The notes under the pieces are model-generated. The model worked only from the letters and a program-made list of their open reading frames with translations. It ran no database searches and was not told the origin of the DNA. Made by a program: the position numbers and the translations under genes. A stretch of 64,000 bases of DNA from an uncultured Erythrobacter sp. (lineage in GTDB: Bacteria > Pseudomonadota > Alphaproteobacteria > Sphingomonadales > Sphingomonadaceae), in NCBI GenBank assembly GCA_947503155.1, contig CANNCL010000003.1, positions 372,001 to 436,000 on the forward strand, written 5' to 3'. Below are positions 1-7,187 of the stretch, piece after piece (the first letter of the stretch is position 1; each line of letters begins with the position of its first letter).

Positions 1-1
1 T

Positions 2-33
2 TTGCAATTTGCAAGATGTTTTGCATTATGGGT
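2..33 (+). promoter_or_regulatory. LuxO-type upstream activator site
   Basis: Positions 2-14 read TTGCAATTTGCAA, which fits the palindromic LuxO box as I recall it from vibrios (TTGCA-WWW-TGCAA) at every position. A second left half-site (TTGCATTATG) follows at 21-30, 19 bp further on, so activator dimers could sit in tandem. The site lies about 90 bp upstream of the predicted sigma54 start point, a normal distance for an enhancer of this class. The regulator encoded at 657-2072 is LuxO-like, so autoregulation is the natural inference. Confidence 0.7.
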
Positions 34-91
34 CACTAGGGAGGCCAATTCAGGCCGTTTCGAGCCGCAAATTTCGGCACTCATCTTGCAA
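9..91. repeat. 10-bp inverted repeat flanking the control region
   Basis: TTGCAAGATG at 9-18 is repeated as its exact reverse complement CATCTTGCAA at 82-91, about 60 bp apart. The left arm overlaps the end of the LuxO-like box and the right arm contains the -12 element of the sigma54 promoter. The arms may simply be two regulator sites in opposite orientation, or may help loop the enhancer to the promoter. The function is inferred. Confidence 0.45.
75..90 (+). promoter_or_regulatory. sigma54 (-24/-12) promoter of the H-NOX operon
   Basis: CGGCAC at 75-80, five bases, then TTGCA at 86-90 matches the RpoN consensus TGGCAC-N5-TTGCW except for the first base. The invariant GG (76-77) and GC (88-89) have the required spacing. 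Transcription would start near 101, leaving a leader of about 25 nt with GGAG at 114-117 as ribosome binding site before the ATG at 127. RpoN is not universal in Sphingomonadales, so the host should be checked for rpoN. Confidence 0.75.
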
Positions 92-126
92 CATGCGAAA
101 CAAGGCAATTATCGGAGACGTGTCAA

Positions 127-657
127 ATGAAGGGTATTATTTACGCGGAGCTTATTGGCTTCCTTGATTCAAAAGGGGGCCCCGGCTTCACAGAAGAAGT
201 GCTTGCGGGCGCAGAACTGCCGCATGGCGGCGTATTCTCTCGTGTGTCGCTTTACCCGTGGGAACAAGCAGTCCAAGTGGTCACTTCCGCATCGCGGATA
301 AGCGGTGCCGACGCCAACGCCTTATGCGAAGAATTCGGGCAGTATCTGTTTGGCCGTTTTACAGTTTTGTACACGGAAATCGTCAACCGGTACCCGACTG
401 CCGAGAAGATGCTTGATCACGTCGAAGACCACATTCACGAAGAGGTGAAGGTGCTTTATCCCGACGCCGAACCTCCGCGGGTGTCAGCGCGAAGAGACGG
501 TGACGATTTTGTAGTCGAGTATGAATCTCATAGGCCGTTCGCTTTCATTGCCGCTGGCTTGGTTCGCGGTTGCATGAGCCACTTTGGCGATCCGCGGAAG
601 ATGGAATGGATCGATCCCGATCCTACCGGAAAAACTGCGCATTTCAGGATATATTGA
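127..657 (+). CDS. H-NOX haem nitric-oxide sensor protein
   Basis: Stand-alone haem-NO/oxygen-binding (H-NOX) domain of 176 residues, a normal length for the bacterial single-domain family. The MKG start, the helix carrying His104 followed by PPR (residues 117-119), and the haem-contacting Tyr-x-Ser-x-Arg motif (Y132, S134, R136) are all present, so His104 is the probable proximal haem ligand. Such proteins in proteobacteria usually sense NO in the cytoplasm and control a partner kinase or diguanylate cyclase. Here the gene follows a sigma54-type promoter, and its stop codon shares a base with the start of the LuxO-like regulator gene, so the two are translationally coupled. No histidine kinase is present in the window. 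Ligand preference cannot be judged by eye. Confidence 0.92.
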   Translation: MKGIIYAELIGFLDSKGGPGFTEEVLAGAELPHGGVFSRVSLYPWEQAVQVVTSASRISGADANALCEEFGQYLFGRFTVLYTEIVNRYPTAEKMLDHVEDHIHEEVKVLYPDAEPPRVSARRDGDDFVVEYESHRPFAFIAAGLVRGCMSHFGDPRKMEWIDPDPTGKTAHFRIY

Positions 658-2072
658 TGGATAGTGCACGGGTTCTTATCGTCGAAGACAGTGCGTCGCT
701 GGCGCTTGGTTATGCTGCTCAACTTGAGGATACGGGGCATGAGGTAATTCTGTGCGAAACCCTTGCAGAGGCGCGCCGCAGCCTTCTTGCTGAGACGTTT
801 GATGTCGTGCTTCTAGATTTGCAGTTGCCGGACGGAGACGGCTTGACCATTTTTGACGCTTTAGGGGACGCCGCCGGCAATCCGGGTGTCGTTGTTGTGA
901 CGGCAGACGGTTCGCTCAACCGCGCGATCGCTGCGATGCGGTTGGGCGCCTATGACTTCCTCGTAAAGCCGATTTCTGGCGCGCGATTGATCACGACGGT
1001 GGCTGCCGCTGCCCTACAGAGTGGGGGTGACAAGGGTTCCAAGCCAACACCGGAAAGAAGGGTTGAAGACAGCGAGAGCTTTCACGGCTTCATCGGCAAA
1101 TCGCAGCAGATGCAAGCGGTGTACCGCACGATTGAAAGTGTTGCGGATTCAAGAGCTACGGTTTTTGTCACTGGTGAAAGTGGGACCGGCAAAGAGGTGA
1201 CCGCGGAGGCGATACACGCCGAAAGCAAGCGTCGGAGCGGTCCATTTGTGGCAATCAATTGCGGTGCAATTCCGGAAAATTTGCTGGAATCAGAGTTGTT
1301 TGGCCACGTCAAAGGGGCGTTTACAGGCGCTGTAGAAAATAGGATCGGGTCGGCTAAAGCTGCAGACGGAGGAACGCTTTTTCTCGATGAAATCTGCGAA
1401 ATGGACCTCAAACTCCAGGTCAAATTGCTACGTTTTTTGCAGACCAGTATGATCCAGCGCGTTGGTTCTTCGACTGCTGAGCCTGTTAATGTGAGGATCG
1501 TGTGCGCGACCAATCGGGACCCTGAGCGCGAAGTTGCCGAAGGACGTTTCCGCGAAGATCTGTATTACCGCCTCAATGTTATTCCGATCTGGCTTCCTGC
1601 CTTGCGAGAGCGCGGAAATGATATTGAATTGATCGCGAAAAGCCTACTCGAACGGATTGCTGCTGAAGAAGGGCGCAAGGTTACGGGGTTCTCCAGAGCG
1701 AGTGCATCGTACCTGGCTGAGCATCAATGGCCAGGTAACGTGCGCGAACTGCAAAACGCGCTGCGCCGCGCGGTGATTACGGGAACCGGCAGCCAGCTTG
1801 ATCTTGTTGGTGCGCCTCGCGGTGCTCCGCGAACTGCGCTCATAGAGTCCAGAGCGCCTCTGACTCGGAATGATGTTGCACTTGTCAAACCCGAGGTCCT
1901 CACCAGTGATTCTGGCGCAATTGATTTCTCTGGAATGACCCTCGATCAGGTAGAGAGGATGGTAATTGAGCAAGCTATCTCGCGAACAACCGGTAATATT
2001 GTTCAGGCGGCAAAAGGCTTAGGAGTCAGCCCCTCGACCATCTATCGCAAATTGGAACGATGGTCCGACTAG
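657..2072 (+). CDS. LuxO-type sigma54-dependent response regulator
   Basis: The 471-residue protein has the three-domain NtrC layout. A receiver spans about residues 1-120, with acidic Asp11, phospho-acceptor Asp54 and a conserved Lys near 104. A sigma54-interacting AAA+ domain follows at about 145-370, with Walker A GESGTGKE and the sigma54 contact loop GAFTGA. A Fis-type helix-turn-helix occupies the last 45 residues. The AAA+ domain closely resembles Vibrio LuxO as I remember it (GFIG, YRTI, CATNRDP and FREDLYYRL stretches). The start at 657 is chosen because it overlaps the H-NOX stop and begins directly at the receiver; an upstream in-frame start at 570 would lie deep inside the H-NOX gene. 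It probably activates its own operon and possibly small RNAs or other genes elsewhere. Confidence 0.9.
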   Translation: MDSARVLIVEDSASLALGYAAQLEDTGHEVILCETLAEARRSLLAETFDVVLLDLQLPDGDGLTIFDALGDAAGNPGVVVVTADGSLNRAIAAMRLGAYDFLVKPISGARLITTVAAAALQSGGDKGSKPTPERRVEDSESFHGFIGKSQQMQAVYRTIESVADSRATVFVTGESGTGKEVTAEAIHAESKRRSGPFVAINCGAIPENLLESELFGHVKGAFTGAVENRIGSAKAADGGTLFLDEICEMDLKLQVKLLRFLQTSMIQRVGSSTAEPVNVRIVCATNRDPEREVAEGRFREDLYYRLNVIPIWLPALRERGNDIELIAKSLLERIAAEEGRKVTGFSRASASYLAEHQWPGNVRELQNALRRAVITGTGSQLDLVGAPRGAPRTALIESRAPLTRNDVALVKPEVLTSDSGAIDFSGMTLDQVERMVIEQAISRTTGNIVQAAKGLGVSPSTIYRKLERWSD

Positions 2073-2098
2073 CTAAATACACTTCGTATCCAAGCCTG

Positions 2099-2177
2099 CG
2101 TAGACGCGTCTACCAACCGTTCCCGTTGGAATCATAATCCGCGTGTCGGGGGTTCAAGTCCCTCCTCCGCTACCAAA
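2099..2177 (+). repeat. 79-bp direct repeat, left copy, with tRNA-Met 3' end
   Basis: This copy and the one at 6275-6353 differ by one base (c2122 against t6298). Bases 2131-2175 read as the 3' part of a CAU-anticodon tRNA: TCATAA of the anticodon loop, the 3' side of the anticodon stem, a 5-nt variable loop, a T arm with TTCAAGT loop, then CTCCGCT-A-CCA. The 5' part is not tRNA. It carries the palindrome GTAGACGCGTCTAC (2100-2113) and a CCAAC/GTTGG inverted repeat (2113-2129). It resembles a mobile-element attachment site made from a tRNA 3' end. Confidence 0.8.
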
Positions 2178-2241
2178 TTCATCTGGATGGAAGGCGCTAA
2201 GCTCTCGACGAGGGGCAAGGTTCTCGGCGCTAATCGGCGAT

Positions 2242-2769
2242 CTATGAGCCGCCTTGCAAAAGCAATGCCATGATCTTCTTCATCGCAGCAATTTCTGCTT
2301 CATTGATTGAGCGGTAGTATTCCACGATGGTCTCACCGATTGCGTCCATGCCTTCCCGGTCAAGACTCTCCGCCAGCTGCGTATCGGCAAATTCAAGACC
2401 AGAGATCGTTTTGGCGATCGCTGCGTGAGATTGCTCGGCTCCCAACAAAGGCGAAAAAATCAATCCAGCTATGCGCTCTGAATAGACAGATGCGCGCGAA
2501 GCAAGCGCGTCTTGAATGAGCTCTGCCATCTGGTCACGGCCGCTTGGAGTCAGCGCGTAGGATTTGCGCGGAGGGCCTTTGTCGCCCTCTTCAAGCTCGA
2601 CCGAAATCGCGCCATCGCGCTCCAGGTCTTTAAGCGTTTTGTAGATCGTCGACATGCCGATCTTGGCCCATTGGCGCATCTCTGTCCGCCGCGCGAAGCT
2701 CTCCATTTCGAAGCCATAGCGCAGGCCGGTCCCGATCAAGGCCAGCACGATCATCCGAGGTTTTTGCAT
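2242..2769 (-). CDS. PadR-family transcriptional regulator
   Basis: A winged-helix regulator of the PadR family. The N-terminal ~85 residues carry the recognisable core (IVLALIG, STIYKTLKDLERDGAI, PRKSYALTPSGRDQM), and the C-terminal helical part is typical of the longer PadR members that dimerise through it. I chose the ATG at 2769 because the family begins just before the IVLAL strand and GGAAG lies upstream; starts further out would run into the divergent gene. It is divergent from the DUF2306 gene across 89 bp, so it probably represses that gene and itself. The ligand is unknown. Confidence 0.85.
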   Translation of the reverse strand: MQKPRMIVLALIGTGLRYGFEMESFARRTEMRQWAKIGMSTIYKTLKDLERDGAISVELEEGDKGPPRKSYALTPSGRDQMAELIQDALASRASVYSERIAGLIFSPLLGAEQSHAAIAKTISGLEFADTQLAESLDREGMDAIGETIVEYYRSINEAEIAAMKKIMALLLQGGS

Positions 2770-2858
2770 CGCTTCCAGTCTGTCGCGCGCGTTGGCACAA
2801 AGGTAAAGACTTGACCAGTAGTCTATCATAGAATACATGGCTTGAAAAGGAGGCTGGC

Positions 2859-3407
2859 TTGTACCTTTCGTCAATCACTCAATATTGGGATGACCCGTTG
2901 ATGGCGGGCTTGCATGTCGTGTGCGCATTCGTCGCATTGGGCTGCGGATTGGTGGTTATCCTGCGCCGCAAGGGCGGCAAACGGCACAAGCAGATTGGCT
3001 ATGCCTACGTCGCCGCGATGCTCGCAGTGAACTTCAGCGCTCTTCTCCAGGCAGAAATCACTCTCTCTGACCCTTTCGTGATCGCGGCTTTGGTCAGTCT
3101 GACAACTGTCGCCGCGGCGATGGCCTGCGCTTTTCGTTTTCGCAGCACCCGCTCGCCTGGGATCCTCGCCGCCCACGGGACGATGATGGGATGGTCCTAT
3201 TTCGGGCTGCTTGCCGCAGGGCTGACTCAGTCGCTCACCGCTAGCGAGATCTATGCCTATGAGGGCTGGGCGCGGAACGAATACGGAGTCTACGCTCTGG
3301 TCACGCTTGCCGCGATCTGGACGATCTGGCACATCAATCGTGACACGAAATCATTGCGCATCGCTGCCCGCAAGATGGGCGAGCGGGCGCGTGTGGAGAA
3401 GGCCTGA
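2859..3407 (+). CDS. DUF2306-like membrane protein, TTG start
   Basis: The 182-residue protein has about four or five hydrophobic segments (residues near 15-35, 48-65, 70-90, 102-122 and 145-162), with conserved-looking HKQIGYAY and AAHGTMMGWSY stretches that recall DUF2306 predicted membrane proteins. The TTG at 2859 is preferred because AAAAGGAGG at 2845-2853 is an excellent ribosome binding site five bases upstream. It is divergently transcribed from the PadR gene, which likely controls it. No biochemical function is known for the family, and the family assignment itself is from memory. Confidence 0.7.
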   Translation: MYLSSITQYWDDPLMAGLHVVCAFVALGCGLVVILRRKGGKRHKQIGYAYVAAMLAVNFSALLQAEITLSDPFVIAALVSLTTVAAAMACAFRFRSTRSPGILAAHGTMMGWSYFGLLAAGLTQSLTASEIYAYEGWARNEYGVYALVTLAAIWTIWHINRDTKSLRIAARKMGERARVEKA

Positions 3408-3597
3408 TCCACCCGCTTCCTTTAAAGCACTGCCTCGTCAGTCCGCGCGGTTCTTCCTGGCTCTAGCCTCAGTTGACGTACTTCTGGTCAATCGCTTGAA
3501 AGCGCGGCTGAATGCGACGGTGTCCAAATATCTAGCCAGATAGGCGATCTCGCCGAGGGCGCCGTTGGAGCCCGTGATTTACTCAAGCGAGCGGGCA
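3408..3597. other. Intergenic stretch without a gene
   Basis: About 190 bp between the convergent DUF2306 and carbonic anhydrase genes. No ORF with a ribosome binding site, no clear terminator hairpin and no repeat was found. Confidence 0.5.
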
Positions 3598-4188
3598 CTA
3601 CCGGGGAGCCGGCCATGTGCCGGAGCGGCCCGCTGGCTCACGCTGGGTCCCAGGGCTTATGCGCAAGGGCTCTGGCGATGCAACGACCCGCGCCTTCCCA
3701 GTCTCGACATCGTATAATAGCCCTGACACGATTACCTGATCCGGGATCGTCGGATCTGCCCGCAGCTTCTCAATATCCGCCTTCAATGCATCAGCGTGAT
3801 CGTGGATCGCAATCTCCGCCACATCCACCCCGATCGACTTTCTCATGCCTTCTTGCAATTGCGGGTCCGCGAACCGCTCTGCCCCGCATTGCGTGTGTTG
3901 CATGAGGATGAGCTCAAACGACCCAGCACTTCCATCCTTGGACATCTTGGCCACCATGAATGCGAGCGCTGAGAGCTCTTTGCGGACCTGTTCGGTGACA
4001 CGCCCGCCATTGTTGCGGAACACCACTGCATCGCCGAGTTCCAGCCCAAGCACGTGCGCCGGATCAACGCGCGCGTCAACGCAAGTCAGGACGAAGGTTC
4101 GCAGCTTGGGCCCAAACGAGAAAAGCCTAGGATCGTAGTCCTTTGCAAACGTCTGATTGCGTTCGAGGATAAGATTACAGTTCGACAT
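3598..4188 (-). CDS. beta-class carbonic anhydrase
   Basis: Zinc enzyme expected to interconvert CO2 and bicarbonate in the cytoplasm. The beta-class ligands are visible as Cys36-x-Asp38-x-Arg40 (TCVDAR) and His98-x-x-Cys101 (HTQC), with the expected spacing of about 60 residues. The 196-residue length suits the shorter beta-CA clades. The start at 4188 has GAGGGA upstream; an in-frame ATG at 4215 would run into the preceding ORF. It lies 11 bp downstream of a 63-codon ORF on the same strand, so the two are probably one transcript. The C-terminal ~20 residues are Pro/Gly/Arg-rich and look less conserved. Confidence 0.88.
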   Translation of the reverse strand: MSNCNLILERNQTFAKDYDPRLFSFGPKLRTFVLTCVDARVDPAHVLGLELGDAVVFRNNGGRVTEQVRKELSALAFMVAKMSKDGSAGSFELILMQHTQCGAERFADPQLQEGMRKSIGVDVAEIAIHDHADALKADIEKLRADPTIPDQVIVSGLLYDVETGKARVVASPEPLRISPGTQREPAGRSGTWPAPR

Positions 4189-4199
4189 TGGATCGTCCC

Positions 4200-4391
4200 T
4201 CAATCTTGCTCGCACGCGCCTTGTTTCGCGGCGAGGAGTTGCACTTCGGCTTTGAGCAAGAGCAGCTCACGCTTCAGTATTGGCAGTTCTTCTCCGATGA
4301 TCTCCGCTTCAGTCATCTCCATTGCTTCGAGCGTTCGGTTCAATCGTGACCAGAAGCCGCCGCGAGGTGTTTCGTGTGATATGTCGTTCAT
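4200..4391 (-). CDS. small hypothetical protein (63 aa)
   Basis: Encodes an amphipathic, strongly charged helix-rich peptide (residues 20-55 are mostly Glu, Leu, Lys and Ala), perhaps a coiled coil. AAAGG precedes the ATG. It sits just upstream of the carbonic anhydrase gene on the same strand and is probably co-transcribed with it. I do not recognise a family; it could be a partner or leader peptide. Confidence 0.5.
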   Translation of the reverse strand: MNDISHETPRGGFWSRLNRTLEAMEMTEAEIIGEELPILKRELLLLKAEVQLLAAKQGACEQD

Positions 4392-4413
4392 AGATATGCC
4401 TTTTCAGGGGGTG

Positions 4414-4444
4414 CCGCCCGATGGTTAGGGGAACCATCGGGCGG
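4414..4444. terminator. Strong 13-bp hairpin (terminator or attenuator)
   Basis: CCGCCCGATGGTT at 4414-4426 pairs perfectly with 4432-4444 around a 5-nt loop. It lies 9 bp beyond the stop of the NmrA-like gene and 23 bp before the start of the small ORF, both on the minus strand. There is no T tract on either side, so it may be a transcript-stabilising or attenuating structure, not a classical intrinsic terminator. Confidence 0.6.
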
Positions 4445-4453
4445 TGCGGGGGA

Positions 4454-5507
4454 TCAGGATTGGGCTGCGACCAGCGTTATCTGGTCGCTCGTGGGTGGAG
4501 CAGGCTCGATGTTGATCTCAGCGCGCTCAGACGCTTCCATCCATCGCTGGCATTCATGCGCCAGCTTTGCATCAGCGATCATCGGGTAGCCGCGCTCGCG
4601 TTCCCACGCTTCCAGATCGAACGGTCGGGCGATCATCATCCGGAACAGCATCGCGAACGCGGCAGCTTTCGAACCGATCACGAAGCCCGGGTTCACCAGC
4701 GAGGGATTGGCGATGTATCGTCGCGCGGTATTCTCGAAGATTTCAGGGGGGCGGCCGGTCACTTGCTCGACGTGCTCGGTCGGTGCTGAGCGCGATTGCG
4801 GCCTTGTGAAAGTTCTGAAACGGCACGTCCTTGTAGCGCACGTTGCGGTCCAGAATCTTGGCGAAGACCGCCGCGACATCGTCAGGGCTCAGCAGTTCGG
4901 GCCCGGTCGGCCGATAGCTTCGACCGATGTGCGGAGCGGGATTTACCAAAGTGTGCGCGGCGACGCTGGCGATGTCTTCGTTTGACGGCGGAGCGTTCTT
5001 GCCATTGCCAAAGGGTGCCATCAGCTGTCCGAAGTGAACCACGGCCGGCAAGCCGAGAAAATACGGAAATGCAAACAAGCCGGGTGCCAGATGCACCACA
5101 TCAACCGAGGGCATCCAGCGATAGATATTGTGCGCGATCCAATGGCCGCGCTGGTGGATCGAAGGGTGAGATGGCGTCAGGTTCCACGCGCCCATCAGCG
5201 TAACCATCTCCAGCTTAGCTTCTTCGGCAGCGACCGCGAAGATCGTCGAATCGTAGATCGTATTGGGCGAGAAGGGCGGGTTGTGAAATGCGCGTTGGAC
5301 ACCCTTCAGCGCAAGTTCGAGATCCCGATAGTCGCGCAAATCGCCGATGAAGAGTTCAGCGCCAGCCTTCTCAAGAGCCGCAGCCCGGGCGTCGCGCGAG
5401 CGGACAAAGGCCCTTACGCTATGTCCGGTGCGAAGCAGTTCAATACACGCGGCCATGCCGACGTGTCCGGCAGCGCTGGTGACGAGGATTTTTGGTTTGA
5501 GCGACAT
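4454..5507 (-). pseudogene. NmrA-like NAD(P)-binding protein, frameshifted
   Basis: The first frame (5507 down to 4743) encodes a Rossmann-fold protein of the NmrA / atypical SDR group: ILVTSAAGHVG near the N-terminus, then FVRSRDARAAALEKAGAELFIGDLRD in two parts. The family-like C-terminal ~100 residues (EQVTGRPPEIFENTARRY onward) continue in another frame to 4454. The break falls at 4777-4784, where the + strand reads cggtcggt, a 4-bp tandem duplication. Removing one copy restores a continuous frame reading ALSTEHVEQ. It is therefore a recent frameshift, or an assembly error, in a gene of about 350 codons. It is divergent from the TetR gene, which probably controlled it. Confidence 0.85.
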
Positions 5508-5526
5508 GAGAGGGGGACTCCATTTG

Positions 5527-5567
5527 GATGATGCTTGTCATCTATTTAGATGTTCTCTATCATCTAA
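5527..5567. promoter_or_regulatory. TetR operator candidates over the tetR promoter
   Basis: Two inverted repeats lie between the divergent NmrA-like and TetR genes: GATGA-N6-TCATC at 5527-5542, and TTAGATG-N8-CATCTAA at 5546-5567. A sigma70-like promoter facing tetR overlaps both: TTGTCA at 5535-5540, a 17-bp spacer, TATCAT at 5558-5563. Binding of the TetR protein here would shut off tetR and probably the divergent gene. Confidence 0.72.
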
Positions 5568-5600
5568 GCTGTCAATAACATTTTTTTGAGGTCTCAAATC

Positions 5601-6164
5601 ATGGTGCGCAGATCGCAGTCAGAAAAGGCTGAAAGCCGAGCGAAAATCCTGGAATCAGCGGCGGGATTGATCCGTGCAAATGGGATTGAGACCACAGGGG
5701 TTTCCGAGGTCATGAAGTCCGCTGGCCTCACCCATGGCGGCTTCTATCGTCACTTTGATTCCAAGGATTCGCTGATCGCCGAAGCGATCTCCGCAGCCTT
5801 TGATTCAGGGCTCAGGATCTTCAGCGAGGATCATCCGGCGACCGCCGACGAGGTTGAAGAATATGTCGAGCAATACCTTTCAGGTGATCACATCGAAGGG
5901 CTCTTTGGTGCCTGCCCTATCCCCTTGTTAAGCGCAGATATTGCGCGTGGAAGCGATGAGTGGAAGGACGCCTTCGAGGAAGGAGTGGAGCGAACAGTCA
6001 CGAAACTCAGCGAAGGAATGGGGCAGACAGCCAAGGACGACTCCCTAGTGTTGCTGAGTGCGCTAGTCGGCGCGCTTGTGATTGCTCGTGGTGTGGGTGA
6101 AGGCCCGCTGCGCGATCAGGTTCTGCAAGTGGCGAAAGACAAGGTTCGTGGCCTTCTCCAGTGA
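5601..6164 (+). CDS. TetR/AcrR-family transcriptional regulator
   Basis: The 187-residue repressor has an N-terminal helix-turn-helix (ILESAAGLIRANGIETTGV through GLTHGGFYRHFDSKDSL, residues ~12-55) of the sub-group that has THGGFYRHF. The C-terminal domain is helical and would bind a ligand. The ATG at 5601 is chosen because GAGG lies nine bases upstream; an in-frame TTG at 5586 has no such signal. It is divergent from the NmrA-like oxidoreductase pseudogene and preceded by two inverted repeats over its own promoter, so it is probably autoregulated. The inducer is unknown. Confidence 0.9.
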   Translation: MVRRSQSEKAESRAKILESAAGLIRANGIETTGVSEVMKSAGLTHGGFYRHFDSKDSLIAEAISAAFDSGLRIFSEDHPATADEVEEYVEQYLSGDHIEGLFGACPIPLLSADIARGSDEWKDAFEEGVERTVTKLSEGMGQTAKDDSLVLLSALVGALVIARGVGEGPLRDQVLQVAKDKVRGLLQ

Positions 6165-6274
6165 GCAAAGTTGCCCGATCCCTCTAGCGCGCGCGCTTTC
6201 AACTCCAGTTTCGGACACCAGACTGAATGGTGGAGCGCAATAGGAACGGACATCTGGTAGTGCCTTGGCGTTGA

Positions 6275-6353
6275 CGTAGACGCGTCTACCAACCGTTTCC
6301 GTTGGAATCATAATCCGCGTGTCGGGGGTTCAAGTCCCTCCTCCGCTACCAAA
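6275..6353 (+). repeat. 79-bp direct repeat, right copy, with tRNA-Met 3' end
   Basis: Second copy of the repeat at 2099-2177, same orientation, one mismatch. The tRNA-like part is 6307-6351 and ends in CCA; the palindrome GTAGACGCGTCTAC is at 6276-6289. The two copies enclose about 4.1 kb of accessory genes without an integrase. Because both copies have the same non-tRNA 5' part, neither is a functional tRNA gene. Confidence 0.8.
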
Positions 6354-6426
6354 CAGTTCCCGGTAGATTGACGTGTTTTATGGACCACGAGGTGTTATTG
6401 TCCGGTAGGGTCAATTTTTGGGGGGA

Positions 6427-6840
6427 ATGAAATTGCGTAAATTTTTGATGATTGCCGCGCCTCTTGCACTTGTTGCTTGCGCTGAGGAAGCCGAAGTCGT
6501 GGAAGAAGTGGTCGAAACCGAAAGCGCTGAGGTTTTAACGACAGCAAATGGCGCTCCGACTGGCACTGGTGCAGTTACCAATGCAGCCGGAGAACCACTG
6601 GGTTCCACGGACGTTAACGCCGACGGAACTTATCAGGACTTCGATCAAGCCGGAGAGGTTGTTGCAGAGGGCACATGGGCCGTTGTTGATGGCAAGACGT
6701 GTTTCGAGCCGATCACTGAAGGCGTTGATGCCATGTGCTGGACCGAAACTGAGCCTGCGGAAGACGGTTCTTTCACTGCGACCCCTGACGAAGGCGATCC
6801 GGTCACGGTGACACCTGTGGTTTCAGAAGAAGGCGCATAG
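6427..6840 (+). CDS. small acidic lipoprotein
   Basis: Starts with a short signal peptide ending in a lipobox (ALVAC; the Cys is near residue 18), followed by a Glu/Val-rich acidic linker and a ~90-residue domain with two Cys (TCFEP and MCWTE) that could form a disulfide. Predicted to be a lipid-anchored periplasmic protein. I do not recognise the domain. The ATG at 6427 is taken as start although a TTG at 6418, with TAGGG seven bases upstream, is also possible. A strong terminator follows, so the gene is probably monocistronic. Confidence 0.75.
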   Translation: MKLRKFLMIAAPLALVACAEEAEVVEEVVETESAEVLTTANGAPTGTGAVTNAAGEPLGSTDVNADGTYQDFDQAGEVVAEGTWAVVDGKTCFEPITEGVDAMCWTETEPAEDGSFTATPDEGDPVTVTPVVSEEGA

Positions 6841-6873
6841 TCCTTCTGAACTTAAGGAAATCAATATGTGAAA

Positions 6874-6897
6874 GGGCGGCATTTTGCCGCCCTTTTT
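6874..6897 (+). terminator. Rho-independent terminator
   Basis: GGGCGGCA (6874-6881), loop TTT, TGCCGCCC (6885-6892), then TTTTT. An 8-bp GC-rich stem with a T run, 33 bp after the lipoprotein stop codon. Confidence 0.92.
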
Positions 6898-7187
6898 CGT
6901 TGGATGCTGGGCAATGGAATCGCAGTTATCGTTCCCGAGGCATAAAGAGGTCATTCCCGTTCGGTCGGAACAGGTTTGCAATATGGGCAGAGGGGTAAGG
7001 TGTGTCTCGTGGCAATTGCGCGGAGAGAATGCCGCAAAGCCGAGTGATTGGGCGGCGCGCGCACGGCAATAGCGGTGCCATAACCTGCGAATTGGATGGC
7101 CGTTTGCTGACGATCTGGCATTTTATTGAAGCTTGGAAGTCTGCTAGGAAAGCGGCATCAACAGTTCTCTAGAAAAAGTGGCAACGC
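6898..7187. other. Intergenic stretch without a gene
   Basis: 290 bp between the terminator and the acyl-CoA dehydrogenase gene. It should hold the promoter of that gene, but no convincing -35/-10 pair, repeat or small ORF with a ribosome binding site was seen. Confidence 0.5.

Noticed and set aside
2099-2175. Intact tRNA-Met gene
   Set aside because: Only the 3' part folds as tRNA. The 5' end does not pair with the acceptor strand CTCCGCT, the D arm is missing, and the same 5' sequence recurs in the copy at 6275.
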